A stretch of 64,000 nucleotides of DNA from Candidatus Thiothrix anitrata (GCF_017901155.1 NZ_CP072800.1:1825283-1889282); one strand, 5' to 3'; positions 36,084 to 46,139 are shown, counted from the stretch's first letter. Translations and numbers: made by a program. Notes: generated from the sequence alone by a model not told the origin.

Positions 36084-37697
36084 ATGAAAAAAATCGTAAC
36101 ACTGTTGTCTATCCCAGTGGCTTTGGTTGTCGCTTGGGGCGGTACAAGCTGGTTTATGGGTCAGCAGGCTGAAACAACAGTACGCCAATTTATTGAGCAA
36201 CAAAACGAACAGTCCGCCGGAAGTGGCGTGACTCAAGAGTTGGTCAGTTATGAGAAGTCGCTGCTGGGTGGCAAAGCTATTACCAAATTGAAATTTGAAA
36301 TGCCGCCGTTGGGTGAGGCCATTGGTGAAGTTCAATTTGTCAACAATATTCAAAATGGCCCGATCTTTTTCGGTGGTAACAGCGGGATACAGTTCGGCGC
36401 ATCACGGATTCATACCCAAGTGGATATGGAGGCGTTGGACGCTGAAGATCGCCAGGTGCTAAATACCTTATTTGATGGTAAAGCACCCTTAGATGGTCAT
36501 ACCGTCATTGGTTTTGGAGGTGACACCAGCTTTGATTTTAGTGTGAATCCACTGAAGTTTGCTGAAGAAGGCACCACCATGAGTTTGGATGGGGTGCAAT
36601 TTTCCGGTGATTACGGTACGGATATGGTGGGTGACATTGATATGCGTATCGGCAAATTTGAAGTAAAAGATGCCACAACGCACCTACAAATACCCAATGT
36701 GGATGTAACTGGCACCATGAAAGGGATGGTGGCTGGTCAGGTGCTGGGTAGTTTTGATATGCAGGCTCCGCAGGTTTCGATTCTGGCAGATGGCACGCCT
36801 GAGCCGATTTTGTTTGATCTGGCGATCAAAACCAACAGCGATGTTCAAAACAATGAAGCACAAGGCTCGATGAGTATTAATGCGGATAATATCAAGGGCG
36901 TGCAAGATACGGTCACTAAAGTGAACTATCAGTTGGAGTTTGCGGGATTGGATGTTGAAGGTTTGAAGGCCGTGAGCCAGTTACAAGCTGAGATGCAAAA
37001 TGCGCTTAGCCAGACTGATTGGAATGCCGAGTCAATGGAAACCCCGGAAGGCCAGAAAAAGCAGCAAGAGCTGATGGAAAAGATTAACAGCAGCAGTGAG
37101 CAAATGATGGGTTTGGTGTTTAGCAAAGTGCTGAAAACCGGCAAAAGCCGCGTGCGTAATGTGCTGAAGGCTGAAAGCCCCAAGGGTAAGCTCAATGCAG
37201 ATATTGATTTGACCTATACCGGTCAGGGTTCACCTAGCATGATGGATTTGCTTGCTTTCGGGCCAAACGATTGGGCGAAAATGGTGCAAGGTAAAGTGCT
37301 GTTGGATGCCGACAAAGCGATGTTGCCAGAAGGCACTGAAATGCTGTTAATGCCACTTTCAGAGCAGGGTTTGTTGAAGGTTGAGGGCGAAAAAGTGAAG
37401 AGTGAAGTCACTTTGGCGGGTGAAAACGTGACCTTAAACGGGCAGCAAATGACTTTCGCTGATTTTCTGCATTTGGTATCGCCGGGTGCTGGTATGGAGG
37501 CAGGCACTATGCCGGATGCTGATGGTGCTGCGGCTGATTTGGGTATTCCGCCGGATTTGATGGAGCGGATTCAGAATGAAGGTATGACTCCAGAGGTTAT
37601 GCAGGCACTCGAAGAAAGCGATGACGTTCCGTCAGAGGCATTGGAAATGTTCAAGCAGTTACAACAGATGGAACAGAGTATCAAAGCGGCTGAATAA
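36084..37697 (+). CDS. YdgA-family protein (DUF945)
   Basis: 537 residues. One N-terminal membrane anchor (IVTLLSIPVALVVAWGGTSW) is followed by a large periplasmic domain: GGKAITKLKFEMPPLGEA and FGGNSGIQFGASRIHTQVDM are in the style of DUF945. A C-terminal acidic helix (from about residue 490) includes MTPEVMQALEESDDVPSEAL. AGGAG lies upstream of the ATG. Function is not established for the family; an envelope role is inferred. Confidence 0.8.
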   Translation: MKKIVTLLSIPVALVVAWGGTSWFMGQQAETTVRQFIEQQNEQSAGSGVTQELVSYEKSLLGGKAITKLKFEMPPLGEAIGEVQFVNNIQNGPIFFGGNSGIQFGASRIHTQVDMEALDAEDRQVLNTLFDGKAPLDGHTVIGFGGDTSFDFSVNPLKFAEEGTTMSLDGVQFSGDYGTDMVGDIDMRIGKFEVKDATTHLQIPNVDVTGTMKGMVAGQVLGSFDMQAPQVSILADGTPEPILFDLAIKTNSDVQNNEAQGSMSINADNIKGVQDTVTKVNYQLEFAGLDVEGLKAVSQLQAEMQNALSQTDWNAESMETPEGQKKQQELMEKINSSSEQMMGLVFSKVLKTGKSRVRNVLKAESPKGKLNADIDLTYTGQGSPSMMDLLAFGPNDWAKMVQGKVLLDADKAMLPEGTEMLLMPLSEQGLLKVEGEKVKSEVTLAGENVTLNGQQMTFADFLHLVSPGAGMEAGTMPDADGAAADLGIPPDLMERIQNEGMTPEVMQALEESDDVPSEALEMFKQLQQMEQSIKAAE

Positions 37698-37844
37698 CCA
37701 GCAGAAGATGTAATGTAATAAGCCTAATTGCTTCCCCGTTGGTGCGATGCCAGCGGGGGTTAATGTGTGTGTTAACCCTTGCATTTTGCGTACATGCCTC
37801 AATATTGCTCCCAATTCTCATCACTTTACGAAGGATCAAAGTTA

Positions 37845-38711
37845 ATGGCTGATTCCCCTTACATTGTCGAAGCGAACCCGCAGAATTTTCAGCAATTGCT
37901 GGATACCTCTTTCCAAGTTCCGATTTTGGTCGACTTTTGGGCTGATTGGTGTCAGCCGTGTAAAACCTTGATGCCATTGCTTGCGAAATTGGCGGTGGAA
38001 TACCAAGGTGGCTTTATCTTGGCGAAAGTTAATAGTGATGAACATCAGCAGTTAGCCGCACAGTTTGGAGTGCGCAGTTTACCGACCGTGAAAGTGCTCA
38101 AAGGCGGCACGGTGGTTGACGAATTCATGGGCGCGTTGCCGGAAGCTGAATTACGCAAGTTCATCAATAAACACCGGGTGCGTCGCACTGAAAGTTATCG
38201 CCAACAAGCCTTGGGTTTGTACGAAAGTGGTGATATTCCCGCAGCGATTAACCTGATGCAGCAAGTGGTGCAACACGAGCCGGATTTCTACGAAGCAGTG
38301 GTCGAATTGGCTGGAATGTTGATTCAGCAAGGTCAGGCTGATGAGGCGGAAACCTTGTTGATGGCGGTTCCGCCCGATGCGATTGACAACCAAGTGGTCA
38401 GTCAACTGCTGGCAGAAGTGAAAAAAGCTAGGTTGCAAGAGCAAGTGGTAGGCATTGACACCAGTGCATTGGAACAACGCTTGGCGGAAAATCCTGACGA
38501 TTTAGCGACGATGCTGGAACTGGCAAAATTGCGCGTTGCAATGGATGAATTTGAAGCGGGTTTAGAGCTGTACTTCAGTGTTCATAAAAAAGACAGTCAG
38601 TTCCAAGACGGCGCGGGCAAAAAAGGTATGTTCAGCACGTTTGAAATCATGGGCGCGGGCAACCCGTTGGTGAAGCGGTATCGTAACAAGTTGTTTGCAT
38701 TATTGTACTAA
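37845..38711 (+). CDS. Thioredoxin-like chaperone, CnoX/YbbN type
   Basis: 288 residues from ATG 37845 after AAGGATC. The N-terminal thioredoxin fold has VDFWADWCQPCKTLMPLLAK (active site CQPC) and FGVRSLPTVKVLKGG with the cis-proline. The C-terminal part is TPR-like: YRQQALGLYESGDIPAAINL and NPDDLATMLELAKLRVAMDE. This is the CnoX (YbbN) architecture; CnoX binds unfolding proteins under oxidative stress. The longer frame from 37779 lacks a ribosome site and relatives start at the ATG given. Confidence 0.88.
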   Translation: MADSPYIVEANPQNFQQLLDTSFQVPILVDFWADWCQPCKTLMPLLAKLAVEYQGGFILAKVNSDEHQQLAAQFGVRSLPTVKVLKGGTVVDEFMGALPEAELRKFINKHRVRRTESYRQQALGLYESGDIPAAINLMQQVVQHEPDFYEAVVELAGMLIQQGQADEAETLLMAVPPDAIDNQVVSQLLAEVKKARLQEQVVGIDTSALEQRLAENPDDLATMLELAKLRVAMDEFEAGLELYFSVHKKDSQFQDGAGKKGMFSTFEIMGAGNPLVKRYRNKLFALLY

Positions 38712-38724
38712 CGCCTGCGCGTTC

Positions 38725-39249
38725 TTAAGCCAGAAAGTCTTCAAAGAACCAAGCGGCGAATTCATGTCGCCCATTCAAACCTGACTTGCGGTAGATAGTC
38801 GTTGCCTGCTGCCGCACCGTCTTTTCCTTGGTATCGCGTACACTCGCGACTTCATCAAAACTCAAGCCTTTGAGCAGTAACAGCGCGACTTCGCGTTCAC
38901 TAGGCGTTAGCTCCCATGCAGTGAATTGCTCTTGCACCACCAGATTGTATTGCTTGCCTGTGTTACGTAATTTTTCGGTTAGTGCGTGTACGTGTTGATT
39001 CGCTTGCTGCAAATCTTGATGGGTTGATTGCAGAGTAGCTCGCAATCGCGCATTTTCGCGGTAACGTTGCCGTATTTCAGTGATTAATACTGCCAAGCCA
39101 GACAAGGCGAGTGTGCCCACAACAGCCAACCCTATCAAGTAAGCGAGATCGTGCTCATCCTCTTGTATTTCATGGAAAACTCCGAGCAACATAGGCAGGG
39201 CGATCAAACACAATACCGTAACGAGAAACCATTGTTTCGAGCGAGACAT
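38725..39249 (-). CDS. Membrane-anchored LuxR-type regulator
   Basis: 174 residues from ATG 39249. Two transmembrane helices (VTVLCLIALPMLLGVFHEI and YLIGLAVVGTLALSGLAVLI), a coiled coil of about 50 residues rich in Gln/Leu, and a C-terminal LuxR helix-turn-helix (LTPSEREVALLLLKGLSFDE with EKTVRQQATTIYRKSGLNGR). The design suggests sensing at the membrane with DNA binding in the cytoplasm. It lies 53 bp downstream of the phosphoethanolamine transferase gene, so it probably shares its transcript and may regulate envelope modification. Confidence 0.78.
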   Translation of the reverse strand: MSRSKQWFLVTVLCLIALPMLLGVFHEIQEDEHDLAYLIGLAVVGTLALSGLAVLITEIRQRYRENARLRATLQSTHQDLQQANQHVHALTEKLRNTGKQYNLVVQEQFTAWELTPSEREVALLLLKGLSFDEVASVRDTKEKTVRQQATTIYRKSGLNGRHEFAAWFFEDFLA

Positions 39250-39302
39250 ACAAAACACCCGCAAGTAAGAGAATTGCGGGCATTCTACGGGTTGAGGGCA
39301 GG

Positions 39303-40934
39303 TTAACGCAAAAGGTCTAAGTTGCTTTGGTAGACATGACTTTGTACCTCATACAATCCTAATAAGCTGTGCGATAAATTGTCATGAGACAATGGCGCAT
39401 TGATTTTCGCTTGCAGCGTTGACCATGCCTGTGGGTATTGTTGTCGATAGCTCTCAGACAACCACAGCAGCATAGGAATGTGTGTTTGTGCTTCGGGGGC
39501 GAGGAAATAAGGTAGCCCATGCAAGTAAATGCCGTTCTCACCCAAGGATTCACCGTGATCAGACGCATACAACAAAAATGTATCGGCCTGTTGTGACTGT
39601 GTTTTCAACCACTGAATCGTTTTGCTTAACACATAGTCGGTGTACAAAATCGTATTGTCATAAGCGTTAATGACCTCGGCTTGGGGGCAGGCGTGCGGGG
39701 TGTCTTGCTTGCAATACGGTTGAAATTGCGCAAATGCCGCCGGGTAACGTTTGTGGTAAGTGGGGCCATGACTGCCCAAGGTGTGTAACACAATTAGCAC
39801 GTCTTGATTGCCAGCGAGGTAATGTTCTAAGTCGTTGAGCATGGCTTCATCGTAATAACCGTTGTCGCTGTACAGATCATCGCTGTGGTTCACTTGTTGC
39901 AGTAAGTTGCGATTTTCAATGCGGGTGCATACGCCTTTGCAACTGGAGTTATTGTCGATCCAAACCACTTTTACCCCAGCTTTTTGTAACACATCCAAGC
40001 TATTGGATTGCTTATCAGCCATTTCCGGTGAGTAATCTTTTTGCCCGAGAAACGAAAACATGCACGGCACAGAATACGCGGTGGATGTTCCACATGAAGA
40101 TACCGCTTGGAAGCTAATCAGGTTTTCTTTGTTCAACAACGGATTGGTGGGTTGAGCATAACTGTTCAGGGAAAAGTGGTCGGCTCGTGCGGTTTCACCG
40201 ACCACCATAATGCCGATAGTACGGCGCGGTGTCAGTTTTTGTTGATGAGCATCATTGCCTAGTACGGTGAATGGCTGTTCTTGTTGCGCGTAAAAGGTAT
40301 TGAAGTAGCGGTAAGTGGAATTTAATGCAAACAAGGGGGTGATATAGGCTTTCAAATCACCGTTTTCACGTGCGAAAAACGTGGCGTATTTGTTATTTAC
40401 CACAAATAAACTGACGGCAATGCTTATTAAAATCAGTGTGTAAATTAAGCGTATCCCTAAACTTTTCCACCATTTTTGTGCGGCTTGCAGCGGGATAAGT
40501 GCAATGATGATGCTGGGTAATACACCCCACAGTACAAGGTGTAATATTAGTGGCAAGGATAATAGTTCGCGTGCTTCTTGTTGATTTTGGTCGCGCACGG
40601 TTTCTACCAAGTTACGCACCATGTCCATGTCGAACACAATACCTAAGTTTTGCGTGAAATAGCTCAATCCCGCTGAGAGCATGACTAGGGCGATCAATAC
40701 CGCTTTCAGCAGGAAACGCGGTACAAATAATAGTACCGGCACGCTCAGCAGCATTAACATTACAGCAAATAAGGTAGTGACAAAACCCGCGCCATCCCAT
40801 GAGAACACGGCCAAACGCTCATTCAATTTACTGAACAAACTGTGGTTGTAAGCCGCAGTTAAAAACATTGTGACTAATATTGCCAGAAAAGCAGGAGGCC
40901 AAGGAAATCTGAGAAGCACAACTAAAACACCCAA
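39303..40934 (-). CDS. eptA: Lipid A phosphoethanolamine transferase, EptA-like
   Basis: 543 residues. Five N-terminal membrane helices precede a sulfatase-fold periplasmic domain: IMVVGETARADHFSLNSY carries the catalytic Thr, SCGTSTAYSVPCMFSFLGQK is the substrate loop with a disulfide, VLIVLHTLGSHGPTYHKRYP supplies further metal ligands, and LLYASDHGESLGENGIYLHG the Asp-His pair. It modifies lipid A with phosphoethanolamine and lowers sensitivity to cationic peptides. The start is uncertain: the frame begins at TTG 40934, a GTG lies at 40919, and there is no ATG close by. Confidence 0.9.
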   Translation of the reverse strand: MGVLVVLLRFPWPPAFLAILVTMFLTAAYNHSLFSKLNERLAVFSWDGAGFVTTLFAVMLMLLSVPVLLFVPRFLLKAVLIALVMLSAGLSYFTQNLGIVFDMDMVRNLVETVRDQNQQEARELLSLPLILHLVLWGVLPSIIIALIPLQAAQKWWKSLGIRLIYTLILISIAVSLFVVNNKYATFFARENGDLKAYITPLFALNSTYRYFNTFYAQQEQPFTVLGNDAHQQKLTPRRTIGIMVVGETARADHFSLNSYAQPTNPLLNKENLISFQAVSSCGTSTAYSVPCMFSFLGQKDYSPEMADKQSNSLDVLQKAGVKVVWIDNNSSCKGVCTRIENRNLLQQVNHSDDLYSDNGYYDEAMLNDLEHYLAGNQDVLIVLHTLGSHGPTYHKRYPAAFAQFQPYCKQDTPHACPQAEVINAYDNTILYTDYVLSKTIQWLKTQSQQADTFLLYASDHGESLGENGIYLHGLPYFLAPEAQTHIPMLLWLSESYRQQYPQAWSTLQAKINAPLSHDNLSHSLLGLYEVQSHVYQSNLDLLR

Positions 40935-40948
40935 CTTATTAGAAGTTG
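40932..40948. repeat. Palindrome over the eptA start region
   Basis: CAACTT (40932-40937) and AAGTTG (40943-40948) around a 5-nt loop, covering the possible TTG start of eptA. It could be a regulator-binding site or an mRNA hairpin at the start. The rest of 40949-41076 shows only a short hairpin at 41046-41064 without a T-run. Confidence 0.35.
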
Positions 40949-41076
40949 AGCATTCTTAGGGATGGTATGGTTTTCTTGAAGAGGATAAATGCCGCCTATA
41001 GGAGGTTTGCCCGATGGTCGATTAGAGAATGCTCCCCTCGACAATGACTGGAACTGTGCCAGTCGGATATTGACAG

Positions 41077-41607
41077 TTAATCCATCAACTCCAGCCGATC
41101 AGCAAGCTTATCCAACGCCACCTGAGCGCAGGCTGCGTCTTTATCGCCGCCGGGCGCACCGCTGACTCCCACCGCACCCAATAATGAGCCGCCGCTTTCG
41201 ATTTTCAAACCACCGTCTAGCATAGTGATGCCGTCGACTTCGTTCATTTCGTCTTTGATGTCGGCGCGGCTGCTACGGAATTCGCCGGAATTGACCCCGG
41301 ACATAATCACCGCGTTGGCTTTTTCCTCGGCAATTTGCAGGGCAAAGCGCGGGGTGAGGGTGTCGCGCAACACCGCTTGCACCGCTGCACTGCGATCAAC
41401 CACGACGGCTACCACATTGTAACCTTGAGCGCGGCACGCCAGCACAGATTCACGCGCAATGTCTAAAGCCAATTCCATGCCGATTTGTTTGACTGCAAGC
41501 ATGTCAGGGGCTTTGGCTGCATCTTTGCTGTCTTCAGCATATGCGCTGTTTAAACCGAGTAGTAATACCGCCATCGTAGCGATTTTTGCGTATTGTTTGA
41601 TGTTCAT
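41077..41607 (-). CDS. Exported GlcG/HbpS-family heme-binding-like protein
   Basis: 176 residues with a signal peptide (IATMAVLLLGLNSAYAED). The DUF336/GlcG core reads QIGMELALDIARESVLACRA, YNVVAVVVDRSAAVQAVLRD, GGLKIESGGSLLGAVGVSGA and CAQVALDKLADRL. Relatives bind heme or small ligands; many are exported with unknown function. It ends an apparent two-gene run behind miaB (19 bp), though the link may be only positional. Confidence 0.82.
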   Translation of the reverse strand: MNIKQYAKIATMAVLLLGLNSAYAEDSKDAAKAPDMLAVKQIGMELALDIARESVLACRAQGYNVVAVVVDRSAAVQAVLRDTLTPRFALQIAEEKANAVIMSGVNSGEFRSSRADIKDEMNEVDGITMLDGGLKIESGGSLLGAVGVSGAPGGDKDAACAQVALDKLADRLELMD

Positions 41608-41626
41608 AATGCCTCCTTAGTAATCA

Positions 41627-43000
41627 TTACACCGCCTGCATCAACATCCGCGTATCCGCGCTTTCCACTGCGACCACCGTACCGCGTAACGAGTTTGGCA
41701 TGGCTTCGGTAATGCGAATGTCGACAAATTTGCCAATTAAACGCGGATGCCCGTCAAAATTAACCACGCGGTTGTTTTCGGTGCGTCCGGCTAGTTGCTC
41801 GTGTTTACGGGCGGGGCGTTCCACCAATACGCGCTGAACCGTACCGATCATGCTTGCGCTAATCGCGTGGGTTTGTTCAAGAATGCGCTGTTGTAAGCGT
41901 TGTAATCGCGCTTTTTTGACCTCCATCGGCACATCATCAGGCAAGTTCGCCGCAGGTGTGCCGGGGCGTGCGCTGTAAATAAAGCTGAAACTGTTGTCGT
42001 AGCCCAAGTCTTCGATAAGTTTCATGGTGGCTTCAAAATCATCATCCGTTTCACCGGGGAAGCCGATAATGAAATCGGAAGACATGCATAAATCAGGGCG
42101 AATCTTGAGCAGTTTGCGAATCTTGGATTTGTATTCCAGCACCATGTGATTGCGTTTCATCGCCGCCAAAATCCGGTCGGAACCGCTTTGCACCGGCAAA
42201 TGTAAGTGGCTCACTAATTCCGGTACATCCGCATACACCTGAATCAGACTGTCGTTGAATTCATTAGGGTGCGACGTGGTGTAACGAATTCGGTCAATGC
42301 CATCCACCGCCGCCACATAAGTAATCAGCAACGCGAGGTCAGCAATCGAGCCGTCGTGCATTTTGCCGCGATACGCATTGACGTTTTGCCCCAGTAAATT
42401 GACCTCACGCACCCCTTGCGCCGCAAGCTGTGCCACTTCTGCCAGTACATCATCAAACGGGCGCGAAATTTCTTCGCCACGGGTATAAGGCACCACGCAA
42501 AACGTGCAATATTTGCTGCAACCTTCCATCACGGATACGAAAGCGGTAGGGCCGTCGGCGCGAGGTTCGGGCAAATTGTCGAATTTTTCGATTTCAGGAA
42601 ACGACACATCGACCACGGGGGCGTGATCGGTGCGGACTTGGCGAATCATTTCCGGCAAGCGATGCAAGGTTTGCGGCCCGAATACCACGTCAACCACCGG
42701 AGCGCGGGTGCGCAGTGCGTCACCTTCTTGGCTGGCGACACAACCACCCACGCCAATAACCACGTGCGGGCGTTTGTCTTTGATCTTTTTCCAGCGTCCC
42801 AGTTGCGAAAAGACCTTTTCCTGCGCCTTTTCGCGGATCGAACAGGTGTTCATCAGCAACACATCCGCCTGTTCCGGGTCGTCGGTGAGTTCCATACCTT
42901 GTGCGTGGTGGAGTACGTCCAGCATTTTTGCGGAATCGTACTCGTTCATTTGGCATCCGTGGGTTTCGATAAAGATTTTGCCAGCCATCGTATCCGTCAT
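41627..43000 (-). CDS. miaB: tRNA methylthiotransferase MiaB
   Basis: 457 residues from ATG 43000 (a second ATG lies at 43009). The radical-SAM enzyme makes ms2i6A37 in tRNA. The N-terminal UPF0004 domain has [17 protein letters not shown] and [20 protein letters not shown]; the radical-SAM cluster is [17 protein letters not shown] (CxxxCxxC); the C-terminal TRAM domain includes VLVERPARK and [13 protein letters not shown]. The full set of six cysteines is present. Confidence 0.96.
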   Translation of the reverse strand: MTDTMAGKIFIETHGCQMNEYDSAKMLDVLHHAQGMELTDDPEQADVLLMNTCSIREKAQEKVFSQLGRWKKIKDKRPHVVIGVGGCVASQEGDALRTRAPVVDVVFGPQTLHRLPEMIRQVRTDHAPVVDVSFPEIEKFDNLPEPRADGPTAFVSVMEGCSKYCTFCVVPYTRGEEISRPFDDVLAEVAQLAAQGVREVNLLGQNVNAYRGKMHDGSIADLALLITYVAAVDGIDRIRYTTSHPNEFNDSLIQVYADVPELVSHLHLPVQSGSDRILAAMKRNHMVLEYKSKIRKLLKIRPDLCMSSDFIIGFPGETDDDFEATMKLIEDLGYDNSFSFIYSARPGTPAANLPDDVPMEVKKARLQRLQQRILEQTHAISASMIGTVQRVLVERPARKHEQLAGRTENNRVVNFDGHPRLIGKFVDIRITEAMPNSLRGTVVAVESADTRMLMQAV

Positions 43001-43174
43001 ATTGAGCATTGAAACGCGCCATTGTATACCGTGTACAGCGGCTTAACAAAAACCCGTGCGAGTGCAGTTGCTTAAATACTGCACGAATGGTCGGTTTTTG
43101 AGAAAAATCGTCTAAACTCCACCTATATGCCCAATAGTGTCAGGAATTTACTGTTTGATAACGCGGAGGTTATT

Positions 43175-43840
43175 ATGAAAAAACCCTTGTTGATGGCTGC
43201 TTCAGTGTTAGCCGTGTCTTTACTAACGGTCGGTGTGAGCATCCAACCTGTGCAGGCGGCTGATGTCGTCGTTTATTCAGTGCGTGGGGTAACGGCTGGG
43301 CAATTTTTGAATATGCGTTCCGGTGCGGGCACGAGTAACGCGGTGGTAGCTAAAATTCCTGCAAACGGTACGGGTGTCGTTGCTACCGGTGAAGAAAAAC
43401 GGGTGGGAAATACCACTTGGGCGAAAGTATATTGGGCTGGAAAAGGTGGTTGGGTGAGTAAAACTTATCTCACTACCAGCACCAATTTACCGCCAGCGCA
43501 GCCCAGCCCTCAACCGCCAGCATCAGCCGGTGGTATTGTTATGCAATGTTCTGGTACAGAACCTTTCTGGGGTATGACAATTGCCGAGCGTGATCTGAAA
43601 GTCGATATGATGGATGGTCCCGATTACACTGTGCCAGTGACGTTCCGCAGAACTTCTGCTAACAACCAAACTATCGCAGTGATTGCGGGTGCAAGTGGTG
43701 TAAATACGACGCAGGCATTTTTACAGAAAGTCAGTGCGTGCAGCGATGGTATGTCAGATGTGCAATACCCTTATGCGATTACTGCTGTGATTAATAATCG
43801 AGAGGTTTACTCTGGCTGCTGTCAAGTTAAGCGTCAGTAA
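43175..43840 (+). CDS. Exported SH3-domain protein with COG3650-like C-terminus
   Basis: 221 residues from ATG 43175 after ACGCGGAGG. Signal peptide (LLMAASVLAVSLLTVGVSIQ, cut after VQAA). A bacterial SH3 domain follows: GQFLNMRSGAGTSNAVVAKI and WAKVYWAGKGGWVSKTYL. After a Pro/Gln linker the C-terminal domain starts VMQCSGTEPFWGMTIAERDL and ends NNREVYSGCCQVKRQ, with several cysteines as in COG3650 proteins. Probably a periplasmic envelope protein; the ligand is unknown. Confidence 0.75.
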   Translation: MKKPLLMAASVLAVSLLTVGVSIQPVQAADVVVYSVRGVTAGQFLNMRSGAGTSNAVVAKIPANGTGVVATGEEKRVGNTTWAKVYWAGKGGWVSKTYLTTSTNLPPAQPSPQPPASAGGIVMQCSGTEPFWGMTIAERDLKVDMMDGPDYTVPVTFRRTSANNQTIAVIAGASGVNTTQAFLQKVSACSDGMSDVQYPYAITAVINNREVYSGCCQVKRQ

Positions 43841-43882
43841 CGTAGTAAAGTGTGAATAAACCTTGTTTCTGACTGGGCAAGG

Positions 43883-44215
43883 TTATTTCAACAAGTTGGA
43901 TAATTCACGGACTAACTCGTCACGAGCTTTGTCGATATGCCGTTCGAGTGAGGGGTCGACTTGGGTATTCGCCAGCGGGTTGTTTTTATTGCTTTCGGAG
44001 CGAATGGCATGGGCGCGGGCTAAACCGGCGTATTCGTCCTGTCCTGTGGCTGACTGTAATTCTGCAATACGGTCTTTTAAACGCTGCTCAAAAGTGGCAC
44101 GGCGTTGTTGTTTGGCGTTTGGGTTATGGCTTTGCGCAATGATTTTTGGGTCGCCACCTCGTACCAAATCGGTGATTACCGGGATGCGGATGGTTTTGTC
44201 AAAGTCCTGTTTCAT
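43883..44215 (-). CDS. Hypothetical protein downstream of holC
   Basis: 110 residues, not recognised. Soluble and charged, with VITDLVRGGDPKII near the start and a long helical C-terminal half (QQRRATFEQRLKDRIAELQS and ERHIDKARDELVRELSNLL). It lies 17 bp after holC on the same strand and probably belongs to the pepA-holC transcript. No domain supports a function. Confidence 0.65.
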   Translation of the reverse strand: MKQDFDKTIRIPVITDLVRGGDPKIIAQSHNPNAKQQRRATFEQRLKDRIAELQSATGQDEYAGLARAHAIRSESNKNNPLANTQVDPSLERHIDKARDELVRELSNLLK

Positions 44216-44232
44216 TGCAACCGTGTTACGTG

Positions 44233-44661
44233 CTAAAGCTGAAGTTGATGGTATTCAAGATTATAGCCACGATCCCGATAAAACAGGTAACGTTTACGAC
44301 CAGCGAGCAATATCGGCTCTTCCTGATCAAGAATTTCGGCTAAACGCTCGAAACGCGAGAAAAACGGCGGCACTTCGTTGGATAAATTGATCAGAAAATC
44401 GCAGTTTTCCATCGGTTCAAAGTTATGCCCAATTCGCACTTTAACGCTGTCATCCGTGCAAGGCGCGAGTGCGTGTGGAATAAACGCCAGTTCGTTAAAT
44501 GTCCACAGCAGCCCGTCCAGTTGCGCACTGGTAGTGGCTGCATCGGTGTGGATGTAGGTGTGCATTTTGCGCACATGGGCTTTTTCCACCAGCTTGCAAG
44601 CGAGCAATAGCCGTGCTTGTAAGCTGGTGGTTTTACCCACATAAAAATCGACGCGCGTCAT
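44233..44661 (-). CDS. holC: DNA polymerase III subunit chi
   Basis: 142 residues. TRVDFYVGKTTSLQARLLLA at the start, LDGLLWTFNELAFIPHALAP, and CDFLINLSNEVPPFFSRFER are typical of HolC, the clamp-loader accessory subunit that contacts single-stranded DNA-binding protein. It overlaps the end of pepA by 4 nt, the standard gammaproteobacterial order. Confidence 0.9.
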   Translation of the reverse strand: MTRVDFYVGKTTSLQARLLLACKLVEKAHVRKMHTYIHTDAATTSAQLDGLLWTFNELAFIPHALAPCTDDSVKVRIGHNFEPMENCDFLINLSNEVPPFFSRFERLAEILDQEEPILLAGRKRYLFYRDRGYNLEYHQLQL

Positions 44662-46139
44662 GGTTTAGCGTGATTCAGCAAAATTTGACACAACAACGGC
44701 ACGGGTCGTCCGGTTGCACCTTTTGCCGCGCCACTACGCCATGCGGTTCCGGCGATGTCGAGATGCGCCCAAGGGTAATTGGCGGTAAAGCGTGACAAGA
44801 AACACGCAGCGGTAATGGTTCCGCCCGGTGCGCCACCGATATTCGCCATGTCTGCAAAGTTGCTTTTGAGCTGATCTTGGTATTTATCGTTCATCGGTAA
44901 ACGCCATACCGCATCGCTGGCTTGTTCACCGGCTTGGAAAACCTCATTTGCCAATGAGTCGTTATTGCTCAATAACCCGGAGGTGTGGTGTCCCAATGCG
45001 GTAATACACGCGCCGGTCAAGGTCGCTACGTCAATTACCGCAAACGGTTTAAAACGTTCTACGTAAGTCAGTGCATCACACAACACCAAGCGGCCTTCGG
45101 CATCGGTGTTCAGGATTTCAATGGTTAACCCCGCCATGCTGGTCACAATGTCACCGGGTTTGCTGGCTTTGCCACCTGGCATATTTTCCGCCGCTGCTAC
45201 CACGCAAACGAGGTTAATCGGTAATTGCATCATCACGCAGGCACGCATTGCCCCCAACACACTGGCGGCTCCGGTCATGTCGAATTTCATTTCATCCATT
45301 GCCGCGCCCGGTTTGAGCGAAATGCCGCCGGTATCAAAGGTAATGCCTTTGCCGACCAACACCAAGGGTGCGTCGCCAGCGTTGCCACCGTTGTATTGCA
45401 GTACAATCATTTTGCCCGGTTCAATGCTGCCTTTGGACACCGACAAGAAAGAACCCATGCCGAGGATTTCCATATCGCTTTCTTCGAGTACGGTTAGTTC
45501 CACCAAGCCGGAGGTGTCGGCAATGGTTTGCGCGGTCGTGGCTAAATAAGTAGGGGTGCAAACGTTACCCGGGCTATTGGCGAGGTCACGGCATAACTGC
45601 ATTCCGCTGGCAATAGCGACACCTTGATTGACTGCTGCGCTGAAATCCTCGGCGGTGGTGTGCGCTAAAGTCCACGCGCTTAATGTGGGCGGCTCGTCTT
45701 TTTTGCTTTTGTGGGTGTTGAAGCTGTAAAGCGCGTCGGCAATGGTGGTTACAGACTGGCGCACCCCAGCATCGACATATTCCGCACGAGTTTCATCGGT
45801 CAAGAATGCAATCACATTCGCGATTTTTGCGGTTTTCAGGGCATTAACCGCTGTTTGGGTGGCGGCGGCTAAAACTTCTAAGGTGAGCTTGTCTTTTTCG
45901 CCCATACCGACCAACAGTACCCGTTTGGCAGTAACGCCCGCGAGTTGGTACAACATCACACTGCGGCCTTTATCGCCGTTAAAATCGCCCAGTGCTAAGT
46001 GGTTGTGGATCGCTCCATTGCTTGCGGTGTCTAATTGAGCAGCAGCAGCGGTCATTTTCGCGTCTTTATAAATACCCACCACCACGCAGTCAGTGTGCAG
46101 CGTTGCAGCATTGGCGGAAGGCTCGAAATGGTAGTTCAT
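44658..46139 (-). CDS. pepA: Leucyl aminopeptidase PepA
   Basis: 493 residues. The C-terminal catalytic domain shows VLVGKGITFDTGGISLKPG (metal-binding Lys/Asp), MKFDMTGAASVLGAMRA, the peptidase M17 signature NTDAEGRL, and AHLDIAGTAWRSG. It is a hexameric manganese/zinc aminopeptidase; E. coli PepA also binds DNA. The N-terminal domain shows the usual low conservation. First gene of the pepA-holC group. Confidence 0.96.
   Translation of the reverse strand: MNYHFEPSANAATLHTDCVVVGIYKDAKMTAAAAQLDTASNGAIHNHLALGDFNGDKGRSVMLYQLAGVTAKRVLLVGMGEKDKLTLEVLAAATQTAVNALKTAKIANVIAFLTDETRAEYVDAGVRQSVTTIADALYSFNTHKSKKDEPPTLSAWTLAHTTAEDFSAAVNQGVAIASGMQLCRDLANSPGNVCTPTYLATTAQTIADTSGLVELTVLEESDMEILGMGSFLSVSKGSIEPGKMIVLQYNGGNAGDAPLVLVGKGITFDTGGISLKPGAAMDEMKFDMTGAASVLGAMRACVMMQLPINLVCVVAAAENMPGGKASKPGDIVTSMAGLTIEILNTDAEGRLVLCDALTYVERFKPFAVIDVATLTGACITALGHHTSGLLSNNDSLANEVFQAGEQASDAVWRLPMNDKYQDQLKSNFADMANIGGAPGGTITAACFLSRFTANYPWAHLDIAGTAWRSGAAKGATGRPVPLLCQILLNHAKP

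Noticed and set aside
41046-41064. Hairpin GACTGG/CCAGTC as terminator of the GlcG-like gene
   Set aside because: Six base pairs without a T-run in the right direction; too weak to call.
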